From positions 1-64,000 of the forward strand of contig CAYWJU010000007.1 of assembly GCA_964458645.1 (NCBI GenBank): a stretch of DNA of 64,000 nt, in the 5' to 3' direction. Position numbers and translations under genes: made by a program. The stretch comes from DAORHV01 sp964458645 (GTDB lineage: Bacteria > Patescibacteriota > Gracilibacteria > Peribacterales > Peribacteraceae). Below the pieces are notes generated by a model. That model was not told the DNA's origin, did no database searches, and saw only the letters and a program-made list of their open reading frames with translations. This document shows, in pieces, positions 15,031 through 24,225 of the stretch. Numbering within the stretch: position 1 is the stretch's first letter; each line of letters opens with the position of its first letter.

Positions 15031-16533
15031 TTAGGCCCGTTCTTGAAAATGGCGTGCCAAGCGTGGCCATTTTTCGAAAGGCTCAATGCGCAATAATTCG
15101 CTGATGAGCTGGCGCTCAAGCCCGATTTCGTCTTCCAGAATCACCAACGCTTTCGCTGCAGCCTCCACGTCTCTGCGATAGGGGGTGGAGACGCGCTCAC
15201 GCATGAGTGCGCCGACCGTAAAGGGAGACGCCCTGGTCGCCCCGCTGTTGCGGATGTCATCGCGATGGGCGTCGATGAAGTTGTACAAACTGTCTTTGTC
15301 GGTACGCAATAACGAACGAGTAATGTCATCCGGATGATCCCCCTCGCCGAACTGCGCCAACATTTCATCTTTGCCGCGCGGCGCTATTTCCAAGATCCGA
15401 CAGGCATCCAGTGCGTCGCGCATGTACGCACGTTGCGTACCCCGAGAGCCGCGGGCGGACGACGCACGGCGCGGCGGGAACGACGCGGGTGCGTTCATCC
15501 ACGATGCATCGAAGAACCGATTGTAGATATGGTCCTCTTCGTGGCGAAAAATGCCGACTCGATGTCCGAGAAACAATGCCTTCGGCTCGTTCTGCTCCAG
15601 CGTTATGCCGTCCCGCACCTGTTCGGGCATGCACCTTCTGTTTCCCAGCGCCACGCCTCCGGTCTGGGCGGCGCGCGCCATTTGATGATGCGTGGCATCG
15701 TTGCCGTTGCGCTGGCCTGCATACACCTTCGCGTAATCCTCGATGGCATGACACCGGATATGCAAATTCAAGGTGCCCTGAATGACGTCGATATGCCCCT
15801 GCGGGAAAAAGCCGAAGCATGACCGGAACAGCTTCCGATCATTGGGGTGTGCCAGACGAAACGCATGAATATCGCGCGAGTGCAGAACCATGCGTGTGTA
15901 CATGGCGCGGTAATCGGCGATGACCTGTGGCGGCAAATGCGTCCGCTCCGCCGCATCGTCAACCATGCTGTGCAGCTCATGAAGATTGATGTCATGACGC
16001 GCGATGCGGAATGAGCCGGCAGGAAACAGGTTCTCGTAGTCCGATTTTTTGACGTACGTATCGTCGCTGCTGCTATACAGCGTGCCTGGGTATTCTTGCA
16101 ATGAAGCCGCGCGATCCAGCACATCAGCCAGGGTTTCCCCTGTTTCTGTCAGAAGACCTGCTTCCATGACTTCGCGTGCACGCAACTGCATTGCGGCCAA
16201 ACTCAACTTCTGCGCAAGCAGACGGTCGAGGAAGAGGTCGAGGTGCTGTCGGTGGAAATGACTTGATATGCGCGCCACACGCTTCCGCAACAGAGGCTGC
16301 GATGCGGACTTCGTTTCACGCATGCGCTCAATGCAGCGGGCTTCCTCTTCGTTGTACCGCAGCACTTCGTTGATGCGCTCACGCGGGTTATAGACGACAT
16401 ACGGCACCTTGGGGCCGCGCCTGGGGTGCTCCGGATGCCAATGCTCCTCCAACACGCCGGACGCATGCTGCAACAGTTGCAACATGGCCAAGCCGTCACC
16501 TGTCGGCATTGATGGCAAAAGTTTTTCAGCCAT
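15031..16533 (-). CDS. hypothetical protein with an HExxH motif
   Basis: A 500-residue soluble protein of no recognised family. It is rich in Arg, His and Glu, mostly helical by composition. One segment, GIFRHEEDHIYNRFFDASW, holds HEEDH (about residues 331-335), which fits the zincin signature HExxH; nothing else visible proves a protease fold. Several conserved-looking His/Cys segments (HIRCHAIEDY, NRRCMPEQ) surround it. ATG 16533 is preferred; an in-frame start 36 codons upstream would overlap the csoR promoter. It is transcribed divergently from csoR and is followed by the kinase gene on the same strand. Confidence 0.45.
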   Translation of the reverse strand: MAEKLLPSMPTGDGLAMLQLLQHASGVLEEHWHPEHPRRGPKVPYVVYNPRERINEVLRYNEEEARCIERMRETKSASQPLLRKRVARISSHFHRQHLDLFLDRLLAQKLSLAAMQLRAREVMEAGLLTETGETLADVLDRAASLQEYPGTLYSSSDDTYVKKSDYENLFPAGSFRIARHDINLHELHSMVDDAAERTHLPPQVIADYRAMYTRMVLHSRDIHAFRLAHPNDRKLFRSCFGFFPQGHIDVIQGTLNLHIRCHAIEDYAKVYAGQRNGNDATHHQMARAAQTGGVALGNRRCMPEQVRDGITLEQNEPKALFLGHRVGIFRHEEDHIYNRFFDASWMNAPASFPPRRASSARGSRGTQRAYMRDALDACRILEIAPRGKDEMLAQFGEGDHPDDITRSLLRTDKDSLYNFIDAHRDDIRNSGATRASPFTVGALMRERVSTPYRRDVEAAAKALVILEDEIGLERQLISELLRIEPFEKWPRLARHFQERA

Positions 16534-16635
16534 GGTTGTGCAGACTACTACGAAAACCGCCCAAGACGGAGCAAATCGACTGACCGACAACTCGCATGGC
16601 TTTCGGCGGAGGAAAGATCGCCACGCAGTCGATTG

Positions 16636-16686
16636 TTGCATTCAATAGTACGCGCGCGTATGGTACCAGTACCCCCTACCCCTATA
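16636..16686 (+). promoter_or_regulatory. csoR-copA promoter and probable CsoR operator
   Basis: TTGCAT (16636-16641), 17-nt spacer and TATGGT (16659-16664). Directly downstream is GTACCCCCTACCCCTATAG (16669-16687), two C-tracts bounded by TA steps, which resembles the TA-C-tract half-sites bound by CsoR-family repressors. Placed over the transcription start, it would allow autorepression released by copper. Inference from family behaviour. Confidence 0.55.
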
Positions 16687-16689
16687 GAT

Positions 16690-16962
16690 ATGTTGCCCGA
16701 ACGAAAGGCCAATGCACTTGCCGCACTGAAGCGATTGGCCGGCTTGCAGAAGAAGGTAGAAACGATGATCGATACCGACACGTATTGCGTCGATATTTTG
16801 GAGCAGTTGCTGGCCATGCAGGGACACGTGAAGTACATCCAAAGCCAGGTTCTGGAAAGTCATCTGCGCATCTGCGCCGGCAAACGCATGCAATCCAAAC
16901 GCGATTCACAGGCGTTCGTACAAGAATTGACGCATGCCATTGGTTTATCGCAGCGCTCCTAG
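16690..16962 (+). CDS. csoR: CsoR-type copper-sensing repressor
   Basis: A 90-residue all-helical DUF156 protein. The copper ligands C-H-C are present as Cys33, His58 and Cys62 (TYCVDIL and ESHLRICAG), the set that separates Cu(I)-sensing CsoR from the formaldehyde sensor FrmR and the nickel sensor RcnR. ATG 16690 is chosen because the earlier in-frame ATG at 16660 overlaps the -10 box. It lies 1 nt before copA, so the two are co-transcribed. It should repress its own operon until Cu(I) binds. Confidence 0.9.
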   Translation: MLPERKANALAALKRLAGLQKKVETMIDTDTYCVDILEQLLAMQGHVKYIQSQVLESHLRICAGKRMQSKRDSQAFVQELTHAIGLSQRS

Positions 16963-16963
16963 C

Positions 16964-19276
16964 ATGCATGTCACTCTGCGGATCTCCGGCATGCATTGCG
17001 CCAGCTGCGCGGCGCGTGTGACAAAGGCATTGAGAGGCGCACCGGGTGTTCGCGATGCCATGGTGAATTTCGCCACGACGAAAGCTACAGTCCACTGCGA
17101 TCCGACCATCACCAATGCCAATGTGCTGGCGGAAGTCGTGCACAAGGCCGGCTATGAAGCCGTCGTACACCTGCGCGAGGATGCGCGCGATAACCGAGAG
17201 CGCCAAGTGCGCGAATTGTCCGACTACCGACGAACATTCTTCATTGGACTGGCGCTGAGTCTGCCAATGCTCGGCTTCATGTTGCTGTCGTTTCTCCCGC
17301 ATTCGCGACTGCACGACATGGTCATGCCGTTCATGGGCATCACCTCCCTTCTCTTAGCCACCCCGGTGCAGTTTTGGCTTGGCGCAGCCTTTTACAAAGG
17401 CTTCTGGTCCAGCGTAAAGATGGGCGCATTCGGCATGGACAGCCTTATCGCAATCGGCACTTCGGCCGCATATGCTTACAGCCTGTTCACTCTGGTCGCA
17501 CATGTCATCGACACGGGCACCGTGCTCGGCACCATGCATGAGCTGTATTTCGAAACCTCGGCCCTGCTCATTACATTCGTGCTTCTGGGTAAATGGATGG
17601 AAACTCGCGCAAAAGGCGCGACCTCGGAAGCAATTCATAAACTGATGGGCCTGCAGGCAAAAACCGCCCGCGTGCTTCGCAGCGGGCAAACTATGGACAT
17701 CGCCATGGAAGAGGTAGTCGTAGGCGACATCGTTGTCGTACGTCCGGGCGAGAAAATCCCGGTCGACGGTACGGTGACCAAAGGCCTGACGTCGGTGGAT
17801 GAATCCATGCTCACGGGCGAAAGCATCCCCAAGGAAAAAGAGGAGGGCGACCGCGTGTTCGGAGCGACCATGAACGGCAACGGCAGCGTGGAATTCCGGG
17901 CCGAGAAGGTCGGCTCCGAGACCGCGCTGGCACGTATCATCCATTTCGTGGAAGAGGCACAGGGTTCTAAGGCGCCGATCCAGGAATTCGCCGACTGGGT
18001 GTCGTCGTGGTTCGTGCCGGCAGTCCTCGGCATCGCCGGCGTGACGTTCGCAGTCTGGATACTGCTGGGTGCCGGCTTCACCTTCGCTCTGCTTTCCGCT
18101 GTATCCGTACTCGTCATTGCCTGCCCGTGCGCACTGGGATTGGCTACGCCGACCGCGATCATGGTGGCGACCGGCAAGGGTGCCGAAAGCGGCATTCTCA
18201 TCCGCGGCGGAGAACCCCTGGAAGCCGCAAATACGATCAATGCAATCGTGTTCGATAAAACGGGCACGCTGACCAAAGGCAAGCCGGAGGTCACCGACCT
18301 GCTTTCCTTCCGCGGTGCGGAAGGCGAACTGTTGCGCATTGCCGCCAGCCTGGAACAGGGCTCGGAGCACCCGTTGGCCGAGAGCATCGTTTCTCATGCG
18401 AAAGCAAAAGGTGTCGTGCTGGCATCCTCCGACGGATTCAAGGCACTGCCGGGACGCGGAGTGGAGGCGTCGATCGACGGAACGCGCTATTTCCTGGGTA
18501 ACCGGAGACTGTTGCAGCAGCAAGGCATTCCGCTGCACGCAGCCGACGCCGCGATGCAAGCGCTGGAGGAAGCCGGGAAAACCGTGGTATTGCTTGCGGA
18601 TGCAGAAGGCGTACTCGGCATTCTCGCCGTTGCCGATACCCCGAAGGAGACCTCTGCAGAAGCCATTGGGCGCCTACGTCGGATGGGACTGGAGATCTAT
18701 ATGATGACAGGCGACAACAATCGGACGGCGCGAGCAGTTGCAGAGAGCATCGGCATTCACGACGTTTTGGCAGAAATTCTCCCCGAACAAAAAGCGATCG
18801 AAGTACGGAAATTGCAAGAACAAGGCAAGAAAGTGGCCATGGTCGGCGATGGCATTAACGACAGTCCCGCACTGGCTCAAGCGGACCTGGGCATTGCGAT
18901 GGGCAACGGGTCGGACATCGCGATGGAAACAGGTGGCATCGTACTCGTCAAAAACGACCTGCGTGACGTGGTGACGGCAATCGAGCTCAGTCGCGCAACC
19001 GTGACAACAATCCGGCAAAACATGTTCTTCGCATTGCTGTTCAACGGTATCGGTATTCCGGTGGCCGCTCGCGCATTCATGCACTTCGGGATTGTCTTGC
19101 GTCCGGAGCTTGCCGGATTCGCCATGGCAATGAGTTCAGTCTCCGTTGTGAGCAACTCACTGACGCTTGGGTTGTTTCAGCCGGATCGGCGCAACTGGGT
19201 TTCTATCGTCGCTCCATTCGCAATGACGATTGGTTTCACGCTGCTTTTTTTCTTCTTCGCGCGTCTTAGCGCGTAA
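16964..19276 (+). CDS. copA: Cu(I)-exporting P1B-type ATPase
   Basis: 770 residues. One N-terminal heavy-metal-associated domain with GMHCASC (Cys12, Cys15), membrane helices, the TGES actuator motif, the intramembrane metal site CPC (Cys387, Cys389), the phosphorylation motif DKTGT (Asp431), HPLAES (the P1B-specific HP), MTGDNNRTA and VGDGINDSPAL. All residues needed for copper transport are present. The protein pumps Cu(I) out of the cytosol. ATG 16964, 1 nt after csoR, gives the HMA domain a normal beginning; the in-frame ATG at 16934 lies inside csoR. Confidence 0.96.
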   Translation: MHVTLRISGMHCASCAARVTKALRGAPGVRDAMVNFATTKATVHCDPTITNANVLAEVVHKAGYEAVVHLREDARDNRERQVRELSDYRRTFFIGLALSLPMLGFMLLSFLPHSRLHDMVMPFMGITSLLLATPVQFWLGAAFYKGFWSSVKMGAFGMDSLIAIGTSAAYAYSLFTLVAHVIDTGTVLGTMHELYFETSALLITFVLLGKWMETRAKGATSEAIHKLMGLQAKTARVLRSGQTMDIAMEEVVVGDIVVVRPGEKIPVDGTVTKGLTSVDESMLTGESIPKEKEEGDRVFGATMNGNGSVEFRAEKVGSETALARIIHFVEEAQGSKAPIQEFADWVSSWFVPAVLGIAGVTFAVWILLGAGFTFALLSAVSVLVIACPCALGLATPTAIMVATGKGAESGILIRGGEPLEAANTINAIVFDKTGTLTKGKPEVTDLLSFRGAEGELLRIAASLEQGSEHPLAESIVSHAKAKGVVLASSDGFKALPGRGVEASIDGTRYFLGNRRLLQQQGIPLHAADAAMQALEEAGKTVVLLADAEGVLGILAVADTPKETSAEAIGRLRRMGLEIYMMTGDNNRTARAVAESIGIHDVLAEILPEQKAIEVRKLQEQGKKVAMVGDGINDSPALAQADLGIAMGNGSDIAMETGGIVLVKNDLRDVVTAIELSRATVTTIRQNMFFALLFNGIGIPVAARAFMHFGIVLRPELAGFAMAMSSVSVVSNSLTLGLFQPDRRNWVSIVAPFAMTIGFTLLFFFFARLSA

Positions 19277-19294
19277 TTTCCCTCTCCCCTTTCC

Positions 19295-20044
19295 ATGTAC
19301 TACCTCACCCTCATCGTCGTGATTATCGGCTTTCTGATGACCGGCTGCGCACCGGCTTCCCAACACGACGACATGGCGCATATGGATTCCATGGCGGCAG
19401 GAGGAGGCGCAACGTACTCGGTCGACCCTGCTTCGACCGGCAGCGGCATTGCATTCGTCATCCGCAAAAACGGGAACGTGCTCACCGACTTCGGCATCGC
19501 GCACACCAAGCCGATGCACCTGATTGTCGTGCGCGATGACCTGACGCACTTCAGCCACCTGCACCCGGTCATGGGCAGCGGCGGCGTCTGGAGCATTCCG
19601 TTTACACCCAATGCCGGCGGCACGTATTGGCTGTATGCCGATTTCGTGGATGCCAACGGAACACCCACTGTGCAGCGCTTCTCGAAAACGTTTGCCGGCA
19701 ACGTAGGCACGTACGGTCTGGTACCGGACTCGGCCACCACCAAAAAGACGGACGGTATCTCGGTACGCTTTACCGCCACAGCCAACGGAAAGCAGACGAC
19801 GCTTACATACAATGCAACCAAAGGCGGCAAACCCGTGACACTGGAGGATTACCTTGGCGCAAAAGGACACGCAATCGTTCTGACTGCCGACGGCGAGTAT
19901 GTGCATGCGCACGCCGACACAAACGTACTGTCGTTCCAAGCGAAATTGCCGTCCGTGAATGCGCTCTATCGGACGTTCGTGGAATTCCAAACCGAAGGGA
20001 AGCTCCACGATGTCAGTTTCGACATCGTCACGCTGACGGACTAA
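19295..20044 (+). CDS. copper-operon lipoprotein with His/Met clusters
   Basis: 249 residues with a lipoprotein signal peptide (LMTGC lipobox; mature N-terminal Cys about residue 18). The mature part begins with HDDMAHMDSM, a His/Met cluster suited to binding copper. Later segments MHLIVVRDDLTHFSHLHP and YVHAHADT add more His. The domain is beta-rich and seen next to CopA pumps in other bacteria; its exact function is not known. It follows copA by 18 bp after a CCCTCTCCCCTTTCC tract, so it is the third gene of the csoR operon. A role in outer-surface copper handling is inferred. Confidence 0.7.
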   Translation: MYYLTLIVVIIGFLMTGCAPASQHDDMAHMDSMAAGGGATYSVDPASTGSGIAFVIRKNGNVLTDFGIAHTKPMHLIVVRDDLTHFSHLHPVMGSGGVWSIPFTPNAGGTYWLYADFVDANGTPTVQRFSKTFAGNVGTYGLVPDSATTKKTDGISVRFTATANGKQTTLTYNATKGGKPVTLEDYLGAKGHAIVLTADGEYVHAHADTNVLSFQAKLPSVNALYRTFVEFQTEGKLHDVSFDIVTLTD

Positions 20045-21105
20045 ATACGTTCTTCCATCGGCACGGCGACAAAGCTGAGCAATATGCCGGCGATGCCCAC
20101 CAACACGATGGCGCCCGCCCAGACGTGTACGGTCCACCAGATGCCGCTCTGCAATGCGAGCGTAACGAAGTAGAGCGTGAAAAATACAGCCGGAATCGCA
20201 AAGGCAAAGGCTCGGAATTCACGTAGGTGCTGGTCCAGCGGATACAGATTTCGAGCCGAATATTCTGCCAAGAACGCGGTGAGTACCGCTGCCGGCAAGA
20301 ACGTAAATCCGTCGCGCATCCACCCCATGGCAACCACGTTCAGCACCAAGAGAATGAACAGTACTCCACGGGCAAGTCGGGCGCGCTTGAGAATGGTGAA
20401 GATGCACCCCATGAGGAAGAGCATTTGCAGTAAATACCCGGCGATGCCGAGCGAAATACTCATGCTCTGCTGCATTTCATGCGGTCGAGGCACCGAAGCA
20501 TAGACCTCCATGTAATGGGCGAATTGCGTCATGAACGTAATGATCGACAGCGTCATACACAGCGACAGAATCATGGGCAATTGCTCCACCAGACGCGGGA
20601 CGCCAATCGGGGTAGGTCGTGCCCACCACGCACGCATGTTTCCGGTAATCATAAGGAACATGCCGATTGCCAGCAGCAAGTGCGTGGGGCTGAGCAATGC
20701 CTCTACGTCGGCCTCGACACCGAACAGGATGTGCCATGCCATATCGCCCACACCGCCGAATGCGAAGAGCCCCGCACCGAGTAATGACCAGCCGTAGCCG
20801 ACCGGAATAGACGTGAACCAATCGCCACCGGTGCGACGCTTGTTGCGCCAGGTCATGACGACCAACGACAGCGCAAGAACAAGGTAGCCGGAATAGAAGA
20901 TGGCGTGCCACGGCGTGAAAAATGTTTCGAGCGCGGCCGACAGATGATTGTGGGCCCAGCCGTCGATGAACAAACCGAATACGAACCACAAGGAGAAGAG
21001 CGTTACCACCCATTCTTCGCGCACGGTCGGTAAACGACGCTGCGGCCTCAGGCGCTCTTCACCAGGCTGAGCTGTCCGCAAACGCATTCTGTTGAGTTGA
21101 CGCAT
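20041..21105 (-). CDS. multi-pass membrane protein of unknown function
   Basis: 354 residues with about eight hydrophobic helices and an Arg-rich cytoplasmic N-terminus. His residues sit at helix ends: DGWAHNH, TPWHAIFYSG, GDMAWHILFG and LSPTHLLL, reminiscent of metal- or heme-binding membrane proteins. I do not recognise the family. It is convergent with, and overlaps by 4 bp, the copper-operon lipoprotein, which hints at a link to metals but does not prove it. A TATACT -10 box lies 9 nt before the ATG. Confidence 0.6.
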   Translation of the reverse strand: MRQLNRMRLRTAQPGEERLRPQRRLPTVREEWVVTLFSLWFVFGLFIDGWAHNHLSAALETFFTPWHAIFYSGYLVLALSLVVMTWRNKRRTGGDWFTSIPVGYGWSLLGAGLFAFGGVGDMAWHILFGVEADVEALLSPTHLLLAIGMFLMITGNMRAWWARPTPIGVPRLVEQLPMILSLCMTLSIITFMTQFAHYMEVYASVPRPHEMQQSMSISLGIAGYLLQMLFLMGCIFTILKRARLARGVLFILLVLNVVAMGWMRDGFTFLPAAVLTAFLAEYSARNLYPLDQHLREFRAFAFAIPAVFFTLYFVTLALQSGIWWTVHVWAGAIVLVGIAGILLSFVAVPMEERI

Positions 21106-21114
21106 AACCCTTCG

Positions 21115-21120
21115 AGTATA
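21115..21120 (-). promoter_or_regulatory. -10 box of the multi-pass membrane protein
   Basis: TATACT on the minus strand, within the palindrome GAGTATACTC, 9 nt before the ATG at 21105. Leaderless geometry. Confidence 0.5.
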
Positions 21121-21271
21121 CTCATCCGAAGCACCGCCACAACCGCATGGAAACCGGAATGCACGTAAAGCGAAATATGGCTTACAAAAGCCAAATATTT
21201 TGACATGCCTCCTTCCGGTCGATTGTATTCCGGGCTCCGCTGGAGATCCGGCGGCAACTGCTGTGACGTGG

Positions 21272-21277
21272 TATGAT
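21272..21277 (+). promoter_or_regulatory. -10 box of the mscS gene
   Basis: TATGAT lies 10 nt before ATG 21288. The first in-frame ATGs (21273, 21276) fall inside this box, which supports 21288 as the start. Confidence 0.5.
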
Positions 21278-21287
21278 GCGCACCGTC

Positions 21288-22715
21288 ATGCGTTTACTGA
21301 AATCAGTCGTCGGGATTGCGGCATTTTCCATCGGCCTTTCGTGCGTGGCACTGCCTGTGTCGGCGCAAGTTGCGACCCAGCCCGTGGACGAAACGCGTCT
21401 GGTGCAACTGTATGACTTGTACTTGAACAAAGGGAAGTCCGACGCGTACTTGGAAAAACGCATCAGTGAAGAAGTCCGCAAAATCCGTAAACAAGTCGAC
21501 GCCGAACTGAAGGCGATGCTTTCCACGCAATCGGATGAAATAGTGACCGACCCAAGCGCGCTTCCCAGGGCTTTGGATCGCCAGCGAAGCGTCGTGGACT
21601 CGCTGGAAGAAGCCATTAGCGAACACAACGTCGACATGGACCTACTGGAAGAAGAGGAGAAGAAGTACTACTTGAATAGCGCGGCCGGAACCGGGACATC
21701 GCTGGATGATCTGCGTATTACGGCGAGTTACAGCGAGTTACTGGCCAAGAAGGTAATCTTGGAACAGCGGATTGCTTCGGTCGACAGCGCGCTTTCTTTG
21801 CAACGCGACCGCCTGGAGAAACTGGCGAACGAACAACGTTTCCAGCAATTCGGAACATTCTTCGATGCGCTGTGGTACCTGGTCATCATCGTATTGGCAT
21901 TGGGCCTGGATCGCATGGCCAAGCACTTGTTCGTTGGAAAGCTGGAGCGCGGAAAGCATCGGTATGTCGCGTCCAAGGCGTTAACGGCAACCATTTATGG
22001 CATCGCGTTGTTCTGGATCATCAACCGCCTGCTCTCCGAGCATCCGGGGGCGTTTGCATCGCTCGCTATCGTCGGTGCGGCTATCGCGCTGGCACTCCAG
22101 AGCATTGTGAAAGATATCGTCGGCTGGCTCATCATCATTCAGCGCAGGTATTACGCGCCGGGCGACCGTATTTCCATCGGCCAGTTCACCGGCGACGTCA
22201 TCGATATCGGCCCATTGCGCACGGCATTGTTGGAGGTCTCCTCCGCACTTCATCCCAATGTAACCGAGCGCACGGGCAAAATGCTGTACTTCCCCAACTC
22301 TTTGATTTTAAGCCAAGAACTACTGAATTATCATGCCACTTCCGACTTCGTGAATGCAGAACTAAAAGTAACCGTGACACATGACAGTGATTGGCGCAAA
22401 GCAGAGGAAATCCTGAAGAAATTGTTGGCAGAAGAAACCAAGGCATTTGCAGAAAAAGCACATCTGCAACAGAAGAAGCGCACGGCACTCTTCTATTTGT
22501 CACGCAAAGTCGGCGAACCCGAAGTGCACTTGGATGCGGTGGAAAACGGCTTCCAATTTACGCTCGGATTCACCGTACCGATCGGGTTCCGTCGCGACGT
22601 GGTAACGCGACTGTGGCACAGCATGCTCGACAAGTTCACCGAGGCCGGCACCATCCAGATCGCCTTCAACACCGTGCGCGTGATCGACAAAAAGGCATCG
22701 CCGCCATTGGCATGA
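21288..22715 (+). CDS. MscS-family mechanosensitive channel
   Basis: 475 residues. A signal peptide (MRLLKSVVGIAAFSIGLSC, cleavage after VSAQ) is followed by a predicted extracytoplasmic coiled coil (about 35-185), then membrane helices, the pore helix region IVGAAIALALQSIVKDIVGW, and the MscS beta domain APGDRISIGQFTGDVIDIG with RTGKMLYFPNSLILSQ. The C-terminal alpha/beta cage domain follows. The large coiled-coil N-terminus recalls MscK/YbiO-type channels more than small MscS. It opens under membrane tension to release solutes. Its stop is 1 bp from the convergent polX stop. Confidence 0.85.
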   Translation: MRLLKSVVGIAAFSIGLSCVALPVSAQVATQPVDETRLVQLYDLYLNKGKSDAYLEKRISEEVRKIRKQVDAELKAMLSTQSDEIVTDPSALPRALDRQRSVVDSLEEAISEHNVDMDLLEEEEKKYYLNSAAGTGTSLDDLRITASYSELLAKKVILEQRIASVDSALSLQRDRLEKLANEQRFQQFGTFFDALWYLVIIVLALGLDRMAKHLFVGKLERGKHRYVASKALTATIYGIALFWIINRLLSEHPGAFASLAIVGAAIALALQSIVKDIVGWLIIIQRRYYAPGDRISIGQFTGDVIDIGPLRTALLEVSSALHPNVTERTGKMLYFPNSLILSQELLNYHATSDFVNAELKVTVTHDSDWRKAEEILKKLLAEETKAFAEKAHLQQKKRTALFYLSRKVGEPEVHLDAVENGFQFTLGFTVPIGFRRDVVTRLWHSMLDKFTEAGTIQIAFNTVRVIDKKASPPLA

Positions 22716-22716
22716 G

Positions 22717-23691
22717 CTATTCGGGTAGATCGCCGGTGCGCTCCTGCGGCACGATGAACGGTAGTCCGAGCGCTTTGTAGATGTCCTCTTCCTCCGCGCT
22801 AGCAATCACGTTTTCGCCCTTGAGCAGCGCGTATTCATTCAGCTTCAACCCCTGAATAATGGCCAGTCGGCGCAACGAGATGTTGTGCTCTTTGTCACCG
22901 GTGAAATACAAAAACGCACTGCCCCACTGCTGCAAGTCCACAACGCGAATATCCACGCGCAGTCCTGTCTTCAGGTTGAACGCCAGGCGAGTGTTGCCCT
23001 GCGCCACGATGTTGTCCACAATGGGGATTTTCTTGATGACCTTGGCGATGCGTTCGCTGTGATCCTCGCCGGTTTTGGCATCGTCGAACGCAATGAGGAT
23101 ATCGATATCGCCGACGGTTTCCTTGCGGCGGCGGTACGAACCGGCGGCATCGCAGCGCACCACACCCTTGGCCGCACGCAACGCTTTCAGGAGCTTCTTC
23201 ACATCGGGCTCGATCTGGGCCAGCGGATAGCGCTTCACGCGCTCGGTAACGTTGCGGGCATTGTTCAGAATCTTCTGCTCCATGACTTCGGAAAAGCGCG
23301 GTAACGTTCGAAGCTTGCCGCCCTCTGCCGCCTTGATGAGCGACGGAACATCGCTGATACCGAGCTCCTGCAACTGCTTCACACGCTTGGGGCCCAAGTC
23401 ATCGATACGCATGAGGCCGGATGCTCCCCCACCCACTTCACTCCGTAACTCGGTAAGGAACGACATTTCGCCGGACTCGAAGAACTCCAAAATTTTCTTG
23501 GCGATGGCATCGCCGATGCCCGGTAACGCTTTCAGTTCCTTCTCCGTTTTCAGGGTGGCGACGTCCATGGAAAGACCTTCCACCGTCTGTGCGGCACGGC
23601 GGTACGCCGCCGGCTTGAATGCAACTCCTTGGTAATCCAGCAAGTCGGCGATTTCACGCAGCAGAGCTGCGATTTTCTCGTTGTTCTCCAT
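22717..23691 (-). CDS. polX: PolX-type DNA polymerase lacking the PHP domain
   Basis: 324 residues. The N-terminal 8-kDa/HhH domain contains KALPGIGDAIAKKI and a second helix-hairpin-helix DDLGPKRVKQL; the nucleotidyltransferase core has the metal-binding carboxylates in VGDIDILIA and LRVDIRVVD. In bacterial PolX (~570 residues) a PHP phosphoesterase/exonuclease domain follows; here the protein ends in VPQERTGDLPE, at the place where the linker to PHP starts. It would be a gap-filling repair polymerase without the 3'-5' nuclease. A TATGCT box lies 7 nt before ATG 23691. Confidence 0.85.
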   Translation of the reverse strand: MENNEKIAALLREIADLLDYQGVAFKPAAYRRAAQTVEGLSMDVATLKTEKELKALPGIGDAIAKKILEFFESGEMSFLTELRSEVGGGASGLMRIDDLGPKRVKQLQELGISDVPSLIKAAEGGKLRTLPRFSEVMEQKILNNARNVTERVKRYPLAQIEPDVKKLLKALRAAKGVVRCDAAGSYRRRKETVGDIDILIAFDDAKTGEDHSERIAKVIKKIPIVDNIVAQGNTRLAFNLKTGLRVDIRVVDLQQWGSAFLYFTGDKEHNISLRRLAIIQGLKLNEYALLKGENVIASAEEEDIYKALGLPFIVPQERTGDLPE

Positions 23692-23734
23692 ACGCAAAAG
23701 CATACCAGACGCCACGACAATCCTTTTGCATGAC

Positions 23735-24169
23735 TTAGGCTGAAGCAGCGACGGCCTCGGCGTACTTTTCGAGCAAGCGCTTCAGTTCGGCTTTCTCGGA
23801 TGCACTGAACACGGAACAGCAGTGACTGGCACGCTCGGATAACGCCTGCTTCGCCTGCGTACTCAGCTTACGACCTTTGGGTGTGAGCGTGAGCTCTGCA
23901 CGACGACGGTCCTCGGTGGACTGCACGCGCTCAACCACACCCTTCTTTTCCAGAAGATCGATGATCTGGCTGATGTTTCCGCACGAACAACACAACACTT
24001 TGCTGAGGTGTGAAACCGTGGCGCGTCCGCCGCTTAACTCCAGCAAAACCATGGACTGACAATGACTGATGTCCATGCCGTCCAGAGCGGCGTTCAGCTG
24101 ACGGTCGAGCGTGTTGGCGGCGCTCTTAATGGCGTTGCAAAGGCAAAGGCAGGCATCCATGTGTGCCAT
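23735..24169 (-). CDS. Cys-rich MarR-family transcriptional regulator
   Basis: 144 residues with the MarR winged helix: VSHLSKVLCCSCGNISQIIDLLEKKG as the DNA-reading helix region and ERVQSTEDRRRAELTLTPKG as the wing. Unusual are the cysteines: CLCLC close to the N-terminus, CCSC in the recognition region and HCC near the C-terminus. They suggest redox or metal sensing, which is inference. No obvious target gene is divergent from it; it lies behind polX on the same strand with a 43-bp gap. The start could be ATG 24169 or 24160. Confidence 0.85.
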   Translation of the reverse strand: MAHMDACLCLCNAIKSAANTLDRQLNAALDGMDISHCQSMVLLELSGGRATVSHLSKVLCCSCGNISQIIDLLEKKGVVERVQSTEDRRRAELTLTPKGRKLSTQAKQALSERASHCCSVFSASEKAELKRLLEKYAEAVAASA

Positions 24170-24225
24170 AGTAACATATCATCGACCAAAGAAGCTGATG
24201 CAAGTATAAGGCGGTCGGCCTGTGG

